This document shows positions 16,648-24,841 of a stretch of DNA of 64,000 nucleotides, one piece after another. Source of the stretch: Bacillota bacterium (GTDB lineage Bacteria; Bacillota; Dethiobacteria; DTU022). The stretch lies in assembly GCA_011389985.1 (NCBI GenBank), contig JAABTH010000002.1, positions 1 to 64,000 of the forward strand, in the 5' to 3' direction. Below the pieces are notes generated by a model that had not been told where the DNA came from, made no database searches, and saw only the letters and a list, made by a program, of their open reading frames with translations. The position numbers and the translations under genes are program-made. Position 1 is the first letter of the stretch. Every line of letters begins with the position of its first letter.

Positions 16648-17594
16648 TGGCTGGTTATATATTAAAAAGGCTTGTTTTTATCTTTATCACTCTTCTCCTG
16701 GCCTCAATTATCATCTTTTCTATAACCCAATTTTTGCCAGGTGATGTGGCCCGGATAATCTTGGGCCAGTTTGCTACAGATACGGCGATCGAAAATTTAC
16801 GGGAAGAACTTGGTCTTAACCGGGCCTTACATATTCAGTACATTGACTGGGCTGGAAACTTTGTCAGGGGAGATTGGGGAAACTCCTTAACAAGTAAATT
16901 GCCGGTACGCCCGATGGTTATGGCCCGGCTAAGCAATTCAGCTATGTTAGCCGGAATGGCTCTCTTAATATATGTTCCATTAGGCATTATCCTGGGGGTG
17001 ATTGCTGCCCTGAAAAGAGATAAGTGGCCTGATCATCTAATATCCGGAATCTCGATGGCCTTTGTTGGATTACCTGAATTCGTAAGCGGACTTTTGTTGA
17101 TTGCTTTTTTAGCTATTGGCCTACAGTGGTTTCCGGCTAACTCGTCTATTAACCCTGACTCCACTTTTCTGGAAGCTCTGCCTTTTTTAATATTACCGGC
17201 GATTACAGTTAGCCTGACCGGCTTAGGTTATATAGCCCGCATGACCCGTTCCGGTACTATTGATGTGCTGCGTAATGACTACGTTCGTGCTGCCGATCTT
17301 AAAGGTTTGCCTGCCTGGCAAGTACTGATCCGGCATACATTACGCAACTCGCTTCTGCCTACTGTAACAGTAGTGGCGATGGGTATTGGCTGGCTTATGG
17401 GTGGCTTGATTGTAACCGAAACTGTTTATGGATATCCCGGCCTTGGGCGCCTGCTGGTCTATGCCATTCAACGGCAGGATCTACCTCTGATCCAGGCCGG
17501 TAGTATGATCATCGTGGCCATTTACAGCTTTTCAAACCTGGCCGCAGATATCCTTTATGGCATGCTAAACCCACGAATTCGTGTTGGGAAGTGA
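16647..17594 (+). CDS. ABC transporter permease, DppB/OppB type
   Basis: A 315-residue membrane subunit with about six helices. The N-terminus (MAGYILKRLVFIFITLLLAS) and the RADLKGLPAWQVLIRHTLRNSLLP loop (~215), which meets the ATPase, are typical of DppB-type permeases. It is the last gene of the transporter operon, in the unusual order binding protein, DppC, fused ATPase, DppB. ATGG overlaps the preceding stop (TAATGG), so it is translationally coupled. Confidence 0.88.
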   Translation: MAGYILKRLVFIFITLLLASIIIFSITQFLPGDVARIILGQFATDTAIENLREELGLNRALHIQYIDWAGNFVRGDWGNSLTSKLPVRPMVMARLSNSAMLAGMALLIYVPLGIILGVIAALKRDKWPDHLISGISMAFVGLPEFVSGLLLIAFLAIGLQWFPANSSINPDSTFLEALPFLILPAITVSLTGLGYIARMTRSGTIDVLRNDYVRAADLKGLPAWQVLIRHTLRNSLLPTVTVVAMGIGWLMGGLIVTETVYGYPGLGRLLVYAIQRQDLPLIQAGSMIIVAIYSFSNLAADILYGMLNPRIRVGK

Positions 17595-17615
17595 AGAACG
17601 GCAGCAAGAAGATAG

Positions 17616-17810
17616 TTGAAAAAGTATCGCTTTATCGGAGATTTAAAATGGGACGACCTTCCCGCTATTATAACTGATCCCGGTACCGTGGATAAACTGG
17701 TGAAAATGGTCTGGAATCAAATAGACTTTAGACATGTAGCAGAGAGACGATTGTCAGATAATACCAGGGGGACGGGGTTGTTGACAAACATTATTATCTT
17801 GTTTGCCTGA
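17616..17810 (+). pseudogene. Short open frame of unknown identity running into a repeat element
   Basis: A TTG-started frame of 64 codons with no clear ribosome binding site. The first 50 codons read like protein, while the last 14 are made from the left arm of the inverted repeat at 17767. It may be the start of a gene cut by that element, or chance. I recognise no family. It is listed so the stretch between the transporter and mttB3 is accounted for. Confidence 0.25.
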
Positions 17811-17871
17811 AGGTTGATAGGTGAGTTCATAATCAATGTTCTATGAAAAGGTGTCAATAACCCCGTCTCCC
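17767..17871. repeat. Inverted-repeat element (REP/MITE-like)
   Basis: GGGGGACGGGGTTGTTGACA (17767-17786) is matched by TGTCAATAACCCCGTCTCCC (17852-17871), its reverse complement with two mismatches over 20 bases, around a 65-base AT-rich centre. G-rich arms with a GGGGACGGGGTT core resemble repeats mobilised by IS200-like REP transposases. No transposase gene is in the window. A degraded third copy of an arm may precede it at about 17736-17757. Confidence 0.6.
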
Positions 17872-17955
17872 TGCTACGAAGCCCCCTCTTTACGTGCATA
17901 AACAGACATTAGACACCCTTGATCAGGATAAGAATATGTAAAAAAATGTTTATTG

Positions 17956-17986
17956 CCCTCTGCGGATTATCTGATTCCGCAGAGGG
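17956..17986 (+). other. Perfect hairpin upstream of mttB3
   Basis: CCCTCTGCGGA and TCCGCAGAGGG form an 11-bp perfect stem with a 9-base loop, ending 50 bases before the mttB3 start. No T-run follows on the plus strand, so it is more likely an RNA stability or attenuation structure than a terminator. Confidence 0.5.
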
Positions 17987-18035
17987 GCCGAGATATAAAA
18001 AATATGTAGATTATTTTCAGATGGAGGTTGATTTA

Positions 18036-19478
18036 GTGTCTATTTCTATTCAGGCAGTACCACGTTTTCAGCTTTTCAGCCGTGAGCAGTGCGAAGTGGT
18101 TCATCATGCCACACTCGATATTCTCAGGCGCACCGGTACCCGTGTTTACCACCGGGAAGCCCGAGAACTACTGAAGGAAGCAGGATGCCTAATCAGCGAT
18201 GAAACGCTGGTTCAATACCCCCCGTCCCTGGTTGAATGGGCAATCAAGCAGGCTCCTTCAACAATTGCGCTTTGTGAAAGGGGCAGCTGCAGAGCCACTT
18301 TCAGGCTTGAAGCGATGGATGTGGCTTTTGGGACCGGTTCAGACTGCCGCAATTATATTGACCCGCGCAACGGTGATTACAGGCTTTTCAGGGCTGCCGA
18401 TGTGGTGGACTGTATCCGCTTGGTGGATGCCTGTCAAGAGATTGATTTTTGCATGTCCATGGGTATCCCTTCGGATGTTGATGCCATTAAACCTTACGCT
18501 TACCAGTTTTCATTGATGTTGCAAAATACATCAAAGCCGATTGTTTTTGTAGCTGACGATTTATCCGATTGTAAATCTATTGTAGCTATGGCTGCTGCTG
18601 CGGCAGGAGGATCTAAGGAACTTGAACTAAGTCCCAACCTGCTCTGCTACAGCCAGGTAACTACTCCACTGATTCACAACGAAGAATCAACTGACAAGCT
18701 GTTATATATGGCTGAAAAAGCAGTTCCCGTTGTTCATCAACCTTCTCCGATGATGGGCGGCACTGCGCCGATGAGCTTGGCCGGCGGCCTGGTGATCGGC
18801 AATGCTGAGGTTCTTTCCAGTCTGGTGATTCACCAGTTAAAAAGAGCGGGCACACCTTTCCTTTACGGCGGAGGCCAGCATCATATTGACATGCAGACAA
18901 CAATCAGCGTGTATAGTGCTCCCGAATTTGATCTGGAAAGAGTAGCTGTAGCCGAAATGGCCAGGTATTATGAGCTACCCAGTTGGGGTTATGCCGGCTG
19001 CACCGACAGCTGTATCTTTGATGAACATGCAGCTGCAGATGCGAGTCTTTCAATTATGACCGCTATTTTAAGCGGCCAAAACCTGGTTCACGATATCGGT
19101 TACATGGAGGCTGGCCTTACATTCGGGCCCGAGATGGTGCTTTACAGTAATGAAATAATCAGCCGTATGCGCTCCTTTGCTAAAGGAATTTCTCTTGATC
19201 CGGAATCTTTGGCCCTTGATCTGATTAACGAAGTTGGTCCGGGCGGAGCCTTTTTAGCAACTGACCATACATTTAAACATTTCCGCGATTTTTGGCAGCC
19301 GAAATACTTTAACCGCCGTCGCCGTGATGACTGGGCTCGTGATGGCAGTAAAAGTATGGGGGTCAGGATCAGAGAAAATGTTGTTGAAATAATGGAAAAC
19401 CACCAACCCGGTGAGTTACCGGAAAGCTTGCATGAAGAGATTAACTACATTCTTGCTCAGTCGGAACAGCGCAAGTAA
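18036..19478 (+). CDS. MttB-family (non-pyrrolysine) methyltransferase 3, divergent
   Basis: A 480-residue MttB-superfamily protein and the most divergent of the five in this window. It keeps FGTGSDCRNYI (~105), the FLYGGGQHHIDMQT loop (~275) and YAGCTDSCIFDEHAA (~325). The motif that reads GATGPVT in the other four is GGTAPMS here, and FDQQAG is FDEHAA. These changes lie around the substrate barrel, so a different methyl donor is likely. GGAGG at 18023-18027 precedes GTG 18036 by 8 bases; an upstream in-frame ATG (17919) would add 39 residues that include the hairpin sequence and is not favoured. It is followed by an aconitase-X remnant and a molybdenum hydroxylase operon. Confidence 0.82.
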   Translation: MSISIQAVPRFQLFSREQCEVVHHATLDILRRTGTRVYHREARELLKEAGCLISDETLVQYPPSLVEWAIKQAPSTIALCERGSCRATFRLEAMDVAFGTGSDCRNYIDPRNGDYRLFRAADVVDCIRLVDACQEIDFCMSMGIPSDVDAIKPYAYQFSLMLQNTSKPIVFVADDLSDCKSIVAMAAAAAGGSKELELSPNLLCYSQVTTPLIHNEESTDKLLYMAEKAVPVVHQPSPMMGGTAPMSLAGGLVIGNAEVLSSLVIHQLKRAGTPFLYGGGQHHIDMQTTISVYSAPEFDLERVAVAEMARYYELPSWGYAGCTDSCIFDEHAAADASLSIMTAILSGQNLVHDIGYMEAGLTFGPEMVLYSNEIISRMRSFAKGISLDPESLALDLINEVGPGGAFLATDHTFKHFRDFWQPKYFNRRRRDDWARDGSKSMGVRIRENVVEIMENHQPGELPESLHEEINYILAQSEQRK

Positions 19479-19501
19479 AGCCAATAACCGGGAGGTAGCT
19501 G

Positions 19502-19615
19502 ATGTCCCTTAAATTAACCGACTACGAAAAAAGCATGCACGACGGTTCAGAAGGAAAACTGAGGCAGAAAGCGATGGAAGTAATTGTTCGTTATGCCAAT
19601 GTTATGAATTCATGA
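19502..19615 (+). pseudogene. N-terminal remnant of an aconitase-X (DUF521) gene
   Basis: ATG with a GGGAGGT site 5 bases upstream begins a 37-codon frame ending in TGA. The peptide contains LTDYEKSMHDGSEGK followed by RQKAMEVIVRYANVM. This is the characteristic N-terminus of aconitase X, whose members include cis-3-hydroxy-L-proline dehydratase, normally about 400 residues. Nothing after the TGA continues the family, and the next gene starts 16 bases later. So the gene was cut down, by deletion, to its first 37 codons while its ribosome binding site was kept. It is less likely to be a functional microprotein. Confidence 0.65.
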
Positions 19616-19630
19616 AAGGGAGTAATTACC

Positions 19631-21901
19631 TTGCCGATAATCACAGAAAATATCACCAGGGAGAAAAAAACTGAAACAGATTTTCAGTCTCCTGAAGTGT
19701 GGACCAAGGTTACAGGTAAAGCAGTTTATGGAAATGATTTTAAATTGCCGGGCATGCTTTACGGCAAAATTCTGCGCAGCCCACATCCACACGCACGTAT
19801 CAAAAAGATTAATTTAGGTTCAGTGGAAGCGATGCCAGGCGTTTATGCTTCACTGACCGGAGCCGAACTTCCTGAAAGGCCATACGGGATTGTCTTTGAT
19901 GACGAATTGCCCCTGGCTGCGGAGCTGGTTCGTTATATCGGTGATGAGGTTGCCGCTGTGGCTGCTGTTGATAATGAAACGGCTTCAAAGGCTGTGGAAG
20001 CGATTAATGTTGATTATGAAATGCTTCCAGCTGTTTTTAGCCCTCGGGAAGCGCTGAAACCGGATGCCCCGCAGCTGCACGAAAAGTTTAAGGATAACCT
20101 GGCCTGGGAACGCAACCTGCTCAGGGGTGACAGTGATAAAGCTTTCAGGGAAGCCGACGTTATTGTCGAAAATACCTTTACCATACCTTCAGTTCATTCA
20201 ACCTATCTCGAGCCTACTGTTTGTGTGGCAGCAGATGATCCATATAACGGTCTAATCATTCATACTGCAGTGCAGTCGCCTGATGCGGTTCGTGTAATAA
20301 TCGCAAAGGCACTCGAGTTACCTTTGTCAAAAGTGCGGATTGTCGGCCCTGTTATGGGCGGTGGCTTTGGAGGACGGGTTTATGGGAACCTGAAGCTGTA
20401 CATGATTGCCTCGCTGCTGGCGATTAAAACCGGAAGGCCGGTAAAAATGCAGCTAACCCGCGAAGAGGAATTTCTGGTCGGGCGGCCAATGATTGCTGCT
20501 GAAATGCACTTAAAAATGGGTTTTAAAAATGACGGGACAATCCTGGCCCGCGAAGCTGATATAGTTACCGATAACGGCGCTTACAGCGCCCAGGCTCCCT
20601 GGGTTTCAAAAACACTTTCAGAGCGTAATGACTCTGTTTATCACATTCCGAACATAAAAACCAGGGTGCGCCTGGCTTATACCAACAAGGTGCCCACGGG
20701 GCAGTACCGCGCTTACGGAAATCAGGCGGCCAATTTTGCCACAGAGTCGCTTCTCGATATGGGTGCTGTTAAACTGGGTATTGATCCCCTCAAGCTGCGT
20801 CTGAAAAATTGTGTTAAAACAGGGGACACAACCGTTCACGGGCTTAAAATAAAAAGTTGCGCTCTGGCCGAATGCCTAAAGGCGGCTGCTGAAGAAATTG
20901 GCTGGTACGACCGGAAAAAAGGTTACGGCTATGGAATTAGTGCCGCTATCCATGCAAGTGGCAGCCTGGTCTTTGATAAAAATTTTCGTGGCGCTGCCGC
21001 TCTGGCCAGACTTGAACTTGACGGTAGAATTTCTATCTTTAGTGGTGAGCAGGATTACGGACAGGGCGCCCATGCCACTTTTACGCTTATTGCTTCAAGG
21101 GTATTAGGCATAAGCCCGGAGATGATCACGGTCTACTCGCGAGATACTCTCTCATCGCCGCACTCTATCGGAGCCCTGGGAAACCGTCAGACAACTATAG
21201 GTGGCAAAGCGGTGCAGATGGCCGCTAAAAGACTGCGTGAATTAATTGTTCTGACTGCTGCAGATATGCTTGAAGATCCAGTAGTGATGGAAAAGGGTAC
21301 TTTAAGAAGCGCTTCCGACAGAATTGTAGAGCTGCCCCTGGTGGCTTACCACTATCATAGTCTGACCTGCGGACTCAGCCTGATTGGCGAAGGCCGTTAT
21401 GTTCCAGAACCAAGCGAATACGATGAGACTGGCTATGGCAATATTGCAGTTACATATTCTTTTGCTGCTCACGGGGCCGTGGTAGAAGTAGATAAAACAA
21501 CGGGGGCTATAACGGTGCATAAAATTGTGGCCGCCCACGATTCGGGAAAAATCATTAATCAAATTTCAGCTATTGGCCAGGTTTTCGGCGGGACGACCCA
21601 GGGATTGGGGATGAGCTGCTACGAAGGCTACCTTTTTAATAAAGGGGAGGTTGCTAACGCATCCCTTGCCGATTACAGAATTCCTACATCACTTGATGTT
21701 CCTGATATTACACCGATCTTTATCGAAAACGAAGATCCTGAAGGACCTTACGGGGCTAAGGGCCTGGGTGAAATTGTGCAGATACCCGTACTGGGTGCTG
21801 TTGCCAATGCCGTAGCCGATGCAGCAGGGGTGAGGGTCACCGACCTTCCGATTACGGCTGAAAAAGTATACCAGGCTCTATCCGGATGGGAGTGTGAATA
21901 A
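19631..21901 (+). CDS. Molybdenum hydroxylase large subunit (xanthine dehydrogenase family)
   Basis: A 756-residue molybdopterin-binding subunit that hydroxylates N-heterocycles, purines, aldehydes or aromatic acyl-CoAs. Visible marks are VTGKAVYGNDFKLPGMLYGK near the N-terminus, GGGFGGRVYGN (~240) and QDYGQGAHATF (~475), both of which line the cofactor. PYGAKGLGEIVQIP (~705) carries the conserved catalytic Glu. AAAGGGAG lies 8 bases before the TTG start. With the FAD and iron-sulfur subunits downstream it forms a three-gene operon. The substrate cannot be read from motifs; its place among mttB genes allows a heterocyclic betaine product such as nicotinate or a pyrrolidine as one possibility. 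Confidence 0.88.
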   Translation: MPIITENITREKKTETDFQSPEVWTKVTGKAVYGNDFKLPGMLYGKILRSPHPHARIKKINLGSVEAMPGVYASLTGAELPERPYGIVFDDELPLAAELVRYIGDEVAAVAAVDNETASKAVEAINVDYEMLPAVFSPREALKPDAPQLHEKFKDNLAWERNLLRGDSDKAFREADVIVENTFTIPSVHSTYLEPTVCVAADDPYNGLIIHTAVQSPDAVRVIIAKALELPLSKVRIVGPVMGGGFGGRVYGNLKLYMIASLLAIKTGRPVKMQLTREEEFLVGRPMIAAEMHLKMGFKNDGTILAREADIVTDNGAYSAQAPWVSKTLSERNDSVYHIPNIKTRVRLAYTNKVPTGQYRAYGNQAANFATESLLDMGAVKLGIDPLKLRLKNCVKTGDTTVHGLKIKSCALAECLKAAAEEIGWYDRKKGYGYGISAAIHASGSLVFDKNFRGAAALARLELDGRISIFSGEQDYGQGAHATFTLIASRVLGISPEMITVYSRDTLSSPHSIGALGNRQTTIGGKAVQMAAKRLRELIVLTAADMLEDPVVMEKGTLRSASDRIVELPLVAYHYHSLTCGLSLIGEGRYVPEPSEYDETGYGNIAVTYSFAAHGAVVEVDKTTGAITVHKIVAAHDSGKIINQISAIGQVFGGTTQGLGMSCYEGYLFNKGEVANASLADYRIPTSLDVPDITPIFIENEDPEGPYGAKGLGEIVQIPVLGAVANAVADAAGVRVTDLPITAEKVYQALSGWECE

Positions 21902-22764
21902 TGAGCTATTTGAAGGCAGAAAGTATAGGGCAGGCCTTAACCTTGTTAAAAGAATCTGCGCCGGAATCGCGTCTTATTGCAGGGGGAACTGACCTTTTTC
22001 TCCAGGAATTTCCTGAGCGTTTGATTGATATTGGCTCAATTGAAGAGTTAAAATGGATTGAAGAAAAGGAAGGGTTCCTGGAGGTTGGCGCAGGAGTGAC
22101 CCACACAATAGCAGGTGGTTCAGACTTGATCAGTGATAAGGCAACAGCGTTGGCCGAAGCCTGTTTGCAGGTTGGGTCGCCACAGGTGCGCAATATTGGT
22201 ACTTTGGGTGGCAATGTGATGAATGCTGCTCCGGCAGCCGATGCAGCAGTTGCCCTGGTTGCTCTCGGGGCAGTGGCAGTACTGATGGATAAGGATAAAA
22301 ATATTCGCCGTGTAAATGTTGATCAACTTTATGCCGGGTATAATTGTTCTGCAGTAGACTGCAGCTCTGAATTATTGCTGAAATTTATGATCGAATCATG
22401 TAAATCCGGAGAAGGTTCAGCTTTTGTTCGTTTTGCCGCTCGCAGAGCTTTAGCCTTGCCTATGGTCAACGCGGCGGTTCGCGTTAAGATTAAAAATGGT
22501 ATTATCAGTGAAATTTACCTGGTAGCTGCTCCTGTCAAACCGGCGCCAACAAGGCTCTTGAAGACCGAAGAGCTGCTGCTTGGTAAATCGGCCTGTGAAG
22601 AAACGTGGTTAAAAGCAGAAAAATCAGCTGCCGGGGAGGCTGAAGTGCGCGGCAGCCTGCTGCGCTGTTCAGCAGATTACAGGAAACACCTGGTCGGAAT
22701 TCTTGTAAGCAGGGCTATACAGGTTGCAGCTTTAAGAGCTATTGGCGGAAAGGAAGAGGGATAG
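21901..22764 (+). CDS. Molybdenum hydroxylase FAD-binding subunit
   Basis: A 287-residue subunit of the CoxM/XdhB family. It carries the FAD motif AGGTDLFLQ (~27) and the second motif TLGGNVMNAAPAADA (~100), followed by the CO-dehydrogenase flavoprotein C-terminal domain. It passes electrons from the iron-sulfur clusters to an acceptor. The start ATG overlaps the preceding stop (TAATG), showing tight coupling with the large subunit. Confidence 0.88.
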   Translation: MSYLKAESIGQALTLLKESAPESRLIAGGTDLFLQEFPERLIDIGSIEELKWIEEKEGFLEVGAGVTHTIAGGSDLISDKATALAEACLQVGSPQVRNIGTLGGNVMNAAPAADAAVALVALGAVAVLMDKDKNIRRVNVDQLYAGYNCSAVDCSSELLLKFMIESCKSGEGSAFVRFAARRALALPMVNAAVRVKIKNGIISEIYLVAAPVKPAPTRLLKTEELLLGKSACEETWLKAEKSAAGEAEVRGSLLRCSADYRKHLVGILVSRAIQVAALRAIGGKEEG

Positions 22765-22766
22765 CA

Positions 22767-23240
22767 ATGAAAAAGGAAATTATAAAGTTTATTCTTAACG
22801 GTGAGCAGGTTGAAGTTTATGTTGATCCGGCTAAAAGCTTGCTTCACCTGCTGCGTAATGATTTCGGCTTAACTGGCAGCAAAGAAGGCTGCGGGCAAGG
22901 CGAGTGCGGAGCCTGCACTGTGCTTCTTGACGATCTTGCGGTCAATTCATGCCTGATCCCTGCCGGCAAGGTATCCGGCTGCTCGGTGGTAACTATAGAA
23001 GCGCTTTCCAGAGATGGTAAACCCGATTTCGTCCAGGAATCTTTTGTCGAAAAAGGGGCGGTGCAGTGTGGTTTTTGTAGCCCTGGCATGATTATGAGTG
23101 CGCATGCCCTGTTAAAACAAAATCCTCGTCCTGATGCAATGGAGGTAAGAACAGCAATATCCGGCAACCTGTGCCGCTGTACCGGCTACAAGCAGATTGA
23201 AGAAGCTATTCTGCTATCAGCAGAGAAGCTGAATAAATAA
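22767..23240 (+). CDS. Molybdenum hydroxylase [2Fe-2S] subunit
   Basis: A 157-residue protein with the two expected clusters. The plant-ferredoxin type site is GCGQGECGACTV (~42-53) with a further Cys near residue 65. The second, all-helical site is CGFCSPGM (~103) with CRCTGY (~138). It completes the three-subunit enzyme and begins 2 bases after the FAD subunit ends. Its own stop is 27 bases before mttB4, so the methyltransferase may be on the same transcript. Confidence 0.9.
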   Translation: MKKEIIKFILNGEQVEVYVDPAKSLLHLLRNDFGLTGSKEGCGQGECGACTVLLDDLAVNSCLIPAGKVSGCSVVTIEALSRDGKPDFVQESFVEKGAVQCGFCSPGMIMSAHALLKQNPRPDAMEVRTAISGNLCRCTGYKQIEEAILLSAEKLNK

Positions 23241-23267
23241 CCACTGAGTTTGAGGAGGTGCTTTTTG

Positions 23268-24713
23268 ATGCATGTAAACAAAACTGCTTATTCTACCCTG
23301 GGCATGAATATCATGACCGATGATCAGGCTGAAAGAATACATAATGGCACCCTGCAGACCCTGGAAAGGGTGGGAGTAAAGGTTTTTGAATCCGAATCGC
23401 TGGAATTACTGCGCTCTGCAGGAGCGACCATTGCAGGTAACCAGGTTACAATACCGGCCTGGATGGTCCATGATGCCCTGCAAACAGTACCCAAAATGGT
23501 GGTTCTGGCTGATAGAGACGGTTTGGCAGCCATGACTCTTCAAAAGGGTCGAATTTACTACGGTGCCGGTTCAGAGGTTCCTTTTACAATTGACCTTGAA
23601 AGCGGTTTACGTCGTAAAGTGCTTAAAGAAGATGTTTGTAATTCATCAAAGCTTATCGATGCTCTTGAAAACATCGATTTTGCCATGTCGCTGGGTCTAA
23701 TCTCCGATGTTGAGGTCGGTCTTTCCGACATATATCAGTTTGAAGCGATGCTTCTAAATACAGTTAAACCAATTCTATTTACCTGTTACAACCGCCGCAA
23801 CCTTGATTGCATAATCGAAATGGCATCCCTTGCGGCAGGAGGAAAAGAGAAACTGCGAGAAAGACCGGGAATAGCCCTTTATGCTGAGCCAACGTCTCCG
23901 CTGGTGCACTCTCGCGATGCCCTGGAAAAGGTTCTAACCTGTGCAGCTGAAGGCATACCGCTCATATATGCCACTACTCCCATGCTTGGGGCAACAGGCC
24001 CGGTAACCGTTGCCGGTTCTTTGGTTGTAGCCAATGCTGAAATACTATCAGGTCTGGTTATTCACCAACTAAAGGCTAAAGGTGCTCCTTTTGTTTATGG
24101 TGGCGGCATTCCTCCCATGCATATGGGAACATCAATCTGCTCTTACGGTGGACCAGAACGCGATCGTGGCTGCATTGCCCTGGTCAGGCTTTCCCAGTAT
24201 TATGGGCTGCCTTCTTTTACTACTGCCGGTTGCACTGACGCTCATACTTTTGATCAACAGGCTGGAATGGAAGCAGGTTTTAATATTGCAGTGGCCGGAC
24301 TGTCCGGGGGTAACTTGATTCACGATCTAGGCTACATGGGTGTAGGGATGATCTCCTGCCTTGAATACCTGCTGCTCTGTAATGAAGCGGTAGGTGCGGC
24401 TAAAAACCTGATTCGCGGAATTGATGTTGACGAAGAACATCTTGCCCTTGATCTGATTGAGAAAGTAGGTCCCGGCGGACACTACCTTGCTGAAGAGCAC
24501 ACTATGAAGCACTTCCGTCATGAACTTTACTTTCCCGAAGTTTTGAACCGCCGGAACTACGATAGCTGGCAGGCCGAGGGTGCTAAAACTTTTGGCGAGG
24601 AAGCAAACTTAAGGGTGAAATATTTACTCGAAAATCACCACACTAAAGAGCTATTGCCTGAAACAGTGCAGGCAGTAAAAGATAGAGTAAAGAGAATCAC
24701 TCTGTCTACATAG
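23268..24713 (+). CDS. MttB-family (non-pyrrolysine) methyltransferase 4
   Basis: A 481-residue MttB-superfamily protein. Motifs are YYGAGSEVPF (~97), GATGPVTVAG (~243), FVYGGGIPPMHMGT (~275) and TTAGCTDAHTFDQQAGMEAG (~320). GAGGAGGTG lies 7 bases before ATG 23268, which is chosen over an in-frame TTG at 23250 that would itself sit inside that site. It ends in TAG at normal length, with no internal TAG. It follows the molybdenum hydroxylase iron-sulfur subunit by 27 bases. It is closely similar to copy 5, 128 bases downstream, and the pair looks like a tandem duplication that has diverged. Confidence 0.86.
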   Translation: MHVNKTAYSTLGMNIMTDDQAERIHNGTLQTLERVGVKVFESESLELLRSAGATIAGNQVTIPAWMVHDALQTVPKMVVLADRDGLAAMTLQKGRIYYGAGSEVPFTIDLESGLRRKVLKEDVCNSSKLIDALENIDFAMSLGLISDVEVGLSDIYQFEAMLLNTVKPILFTCYNRRNLDCIIEMASLAAGGKEKLRERPGIALYAEPTSPLVHSRDALEKVLTCAAEGIPLIYATTPMLGATGPVTVAGSLVVANAEILSGLVIHQLKAKGAPFVYGGGIPPMHMGTSICSYGGPERDRGCIALVRLSQYYGLPSFTTAGCTDAHTFDQQAGMEAGFNIAVAGLSGGNLIHDLGYMGVGMISCLEYLLLCNEAVGAAKNLIRGIDVDEEHLALDLIEKVGPGGHYLAEEHTMKHFRHELYFPEVLNRRNYDSWQAEGAKTFGEEANLRVKYLLENHHTKELLPETVQAVKDRVKRITLST

Positions 24714-24841
24714 CAGACAGTGCCGGCTAAGTAACCCGGGTGTTCATGTCCAGATTACCTTGCCCAAAGCTGAATTCTTTTTAGAAAAGGCCTAAGTTTT
24801 TTATATGTATCAGGTATTTTATTTTTTGGGAGGCAAGCTAA

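Noticed and set aside
17736..17871. CRISPR array or tRNA-like fold at the inverted repeat
   Set aside because: There is only one pair of inverted arms, with no regularly spaced direct repeats and no cloverleaf.
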